A stretch of 23,003 nt of DNA from a virus. This document shows, in pieces, positions 20,759 to 23,003 of the stretch (position 1 is its first letter; each line of letters opens with the position of its first letter). Location of the stretch: IMG/VR virus record IMGVR_UViG_3300046535_000809, positions 1 through 23,003 of that record; one strand, written 5' to 3'. A program made the position numbers and the translations under genes. The notes beneath the pieces were generated by a model. The model made no database searches and had not been told where the DNA came from. It saw only the letters and a program-made list of their open reading frames with translations.

Positions 20759-23003
20759 TGGCTTCTGTCTACACATCGAACTACTACATCTTCCTGACGG
20801 ATCCCACGACCTATACGAGTGCCATCGCACAATGGCCGAATGGGATCACCGGGCTGACGCCTGTTCAAGTAGCGAACGGATATGGAAATATCCCAATCAC
20901 CAACAGCTATGTCGGTCCGTGCGTGTGGATGGGTGGGTTGGATACCAACACGGCAGGACTGACGACGGCGGTTGCAAGTGTGGCCATTCCGGCAGGACAG
21001 GTGCCCAATGACCGCAACAATCTCACGCCGCTGACAGTTGCTCCCGGTGGCACGCTCAGTTGGGTTGGATTGTTCCTCTTCCGTGGCACCGCAGGCGTGA
21101 GCACGAAGGAAGCGCTGCGGAACGTGCGATGGCTCGTCGGTTTCGAGCGCATGAGTCAGGAAGTCGCAGGTGCTTCACTAGCCACACGCACCTGTCGTGA
21201 TGCCTCTCGCACGCTCGACGGCTTGGGCCTTGCGATGCGAAGTGCCGGAGCGGCCGTCGCCACACAGACCATGATGACCACGGGAAGCGGGTTCCCGACG
21301 ACAGCTTCATGGGAGCGCATGTATGTGCGGTTGCGAACGTATCCAACCGCGAACGAAGGATTTTGGGGCGTCAATGGATCGGCCGAAGGTGGTGGGCCAG
21401 CGGCATACGCGGCCGTGACGCCACAGGGCCAGATCGCGCTTTACAATCAGGGAAATCAGGTAGCCCCCGGCACACTGGTGGTGACGGGTGGTAATCTCCC
21501 GCGTAATCAGTGGGTGCGGCTGGATTTCATCATCAACTTCAAAACCACGACGACGGGCAGTCTGTTGGTGTATGTCAACGGCGTGCTGGCGATCTCCATG
21601 ACCACGGGTGGTGGTGCGGGTGGATTGCTCAACACGGTGGAGAACCATTCCGCGAGCTTCGTCGGTGGGAACGCCGCATCGAGCGGATTGGAAATCGACA
21701 TCGATGACTGGAGCAATCGCACGGTGCCGGTGCTGTATACCGGCGACGATTGGACGCACGGCAGTCATATTCAGGCGATCAACGCGACGGGCTTTGGGCC
21801 GAATCATACCGGCGCGGGCGCATGGACGGGAGACTTCCGCGAAGTCGATGGCTCACCCACGTTCAATACTCCCGGCACCGATGCGATGGTCACGACGACA
21901 GCCAACGCCATTCTGGAGTTGACGACGGATTATGTGGACCGGCAATTAGGCTGCACGGCGATCCAGTTCAGTGGATATACGCAAACGGCCAGCAATACGC
22001 AGGAGTCATTGGGGTATGGGTTGAATGGTGGGGCTGCGGTGCTCTTGCCCATCCTGACCAGCAACGCTGCGTATATGCTGCCGTTCACGCTCACGGACGC
22101 GCGGCAAGTGTTGTATCAGGCTGGAGGCAATCAAACGCCGCCTGCGATTTCTGCGCTGGTCATTCAGTATAAGCGTGACAACACGGCGAACAGCCGCGAC
22201 GTGCGGGGTGTATCGGCGTCTGCGGAGTATCTTGGCACGTGGGGCGCAGAGGACATCAATCCGAGTGTCAGTCCGACGCCATCGTTTCCGGTGCATCAGT
22301 CGTCGCACAACGCGCCCTACTTCGATACCTCGGCAGCGACGACGGCGTTCGGCGGGAGCGGTGCGGTTGAGACGTTCGGTGGCCAATATACCGGGAACGG
22401 GACTGGTCAGGACATCACGCTGAGTATGCCCGCGCACTTCATCTGGATCCGGCCGCTGACGGGTGGTAGCGGTGGATGCCGGTGGTTCTCCTCGATGCTT
22501 GCGGGGCATGATGCGTTGACGGAACCGCCGACGAAGCTGCTCATCAGGCCGTTCGTCGTGCTCGTGAATGGCGTGCCGACGTATAAGTTCCGAGTCGCGG
22601 GCACCAATACGAACAACAACGCGAACGGTGTTGTGTATCAGTGGACGGCGTTCAGCGATGTCTTCTCGCGCTACTGCTTCAATGACTCCTACCTGACGCT
22701 CTCGGCTACCGCGAGCTTTGTGCGGAATTTGTATGACCCGGCATTCGCGCCGACTGCGGGCTTCATCATTCCGGAGTTGAATAGCTCGACCAGCACGGCG
22801 GGCGTGTATTTCAAAGGACCGGGCAGTGCGGCAACCGGCGCAACGCTGATGAACGACGTGGCCGAGACGGCTGCGGTCGTGGCGTTTGGCTCAGGCACGG
22901 TCACACCGAAAACGATTGTCAACTTGGCCTCGGCACAGACCGCGATGAGTTTGTGGCGGAAGACGGATGGCGCGGGACGCTCGGGCGTCATCGATATCCT
23001 GAC
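20758..23003 (+). CDS. large tail/fibre-like protein with LamG-like domain, 3' partial
   Basis: An open frame from ATG at 20758 to the window edge, with no stop over 748 codons; the real end lies outside. It begins MASVYTSNYYIFLTDPTTYT. Residues about 184-320 look like a concanavalin A-like (LamG) beta-sandwich: WERMYVRLRTYPTANEGFWG, GQIALYNQGNQV, NQWVRLDFIINFKTTTTGSL, LVYVNGVLAISM and LEIDIDDWSN. The remainder is beta-rich and Thr/Gly/Ala-heavy with few charged helices (LPFTLTDARQVLYQAGGNQT, FVVLVNGVPTYKFRVAGTNT). This fits a tail fibre or receptor-binding structural protein that may bind glycans on the host surface. It is coupled to the previous gene by TAATG. Confidence 0.8.
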   Translation, partial: MASVYTSNYYIFLTDPTTYTSAIAQWPNGITGLTPVQVANGYGNIPITNSYVGPCVWMGGLDTNTAGLTTAVASVAIPAGQVPNDRNNLTPLTVAPGGTLSWVGLFLFRGTAGVSTKEALRNVRWLVGFERMSQEVAGASLATRTCRDASRTLDGLGLAMRSAGAAVATQTMMTTGSGFPTTASWERMYVRLRTYPTANEGFWGVNGSAEGGGPAAYAAVTPQGQIALYNQGNQVAPGTLVVTGGNLPRNQWVRLDFIINFKTTTTGSLLVYVNGVLAISMTTGGGAGGLLNTVENHSASFVGGNAASSGLEIDIDDWSNRTVPVLYTGDDWTHGSHIQAINATGFGPNHTGAGAWTGDFREVDGSPTFNTPGTDAMVTTTANAILELTTDYVDRQLGCTAIQFSGYTQTASNTQESLGYGLNGGAAVLLPILTSNAAYMLPFTLTDARQVLYQAGGNQTPPAISALVIQYKRDNTANSRDVRGVSASAEYLGTWGAEDINPSVSPTPSFPVHQSSHNAPYFDTSAATTAFGGSGAVETFGGQYTGNGTGQDITLSMPAHFIWIRPLTGGSGGCRWFSSMLAGHDALTEPPTKLLIRPFVVLVNGVPTYKFRVAGTNTNNNANGVVYQWTAFSDVFSRYCFNDSYLTLSATASFVRNLYDPAFAPTAGFIIPELNSSTSTAGVYFKGPGSAATGATLMNDVAETAAVVAFGSGTVTPKTIVNLASAQTAMSLWRKTDGAGRSGVIDIL

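Overview
This window looks like part of the genome of a tailed double-stranded DNA phage (order Caudovirales in the old sense). The right two thirds follow the usual order of a virion module: small terminase, large terminase, portal, scaffold, major capsid protein, several small head or neck proteins, an adaptor, a tail-accessory N-terminal motif protein and a large LamG-containing tail protein that runs off the right edge. The very long portal (840 aa), and the absence of any tape-measure, tail-tube or sheath gene after the adaptor, suggest a short-tailed (podovirus-like) virus. No integrase, repressor, polymerase, lysin or rRNA/tRNA gene is visible. The host cannot be named from this sequence; strong AAGGAGG-type ribosome binding sites and sigma70-like promoter elements only say bacterial.

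Layout. (1) 1-1342, leftward: five small unknown genes, each start overlapping the previous stop. (2) 1343-2001: about 660 bases without a convincing gene, holding several perfect or near-perfect palindromes; a divergent control region. (3) 2002-5524, rightward: an AAA+ ATPase (MoxR/CobS-like), a small protein, a DUF3150-like protein and a metallopeptidase-like plus VWA (CobT-like) protein, then one small gene. (4) 5525-5880: a convergent gap with direct repeats and an AT-rich palindromic island. (5) 5881-7365, leftward: six small unknown genes, again overlapping. (6) 7366-23003, rightward: packaging, head and tail-attachment genes, with a shared promoter-like element upstream of the terminase block and again upstream of the scaffold/capsid block.

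How the genes work together. The terminase subunits package DNA through the portal into a shell built by the scaffold and capsid proteins. The small Gly/Thr/Ser-rich proteins after the capsid gene are probably decoration, head-completion or fibre parts, and the adaptor with its inserted Fn3-like domain joins the head to the tail. The AAA+/DUF3150/VWA set resembles MoxR-VWA and CobS-CobT chaperone or metal-insertion pairs, but its job in phages is unknown.

The most unusual signal is a short helix-like motif, approximately (V/I)(A/S/T)xRLLx(E/G/N), found in eight otherwise unrelated small proteins of the three non-structural gene groups. Its codons differ from gene to gene, which points to selection on the peptide. 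Other points of note are the repeated phage promoter, zinc-ribbon insertions in both terminase and portal, an unlisted 35-residue four-cysteine protein between them, and strong GATC enrichment over the ATPase/VWA cassette.
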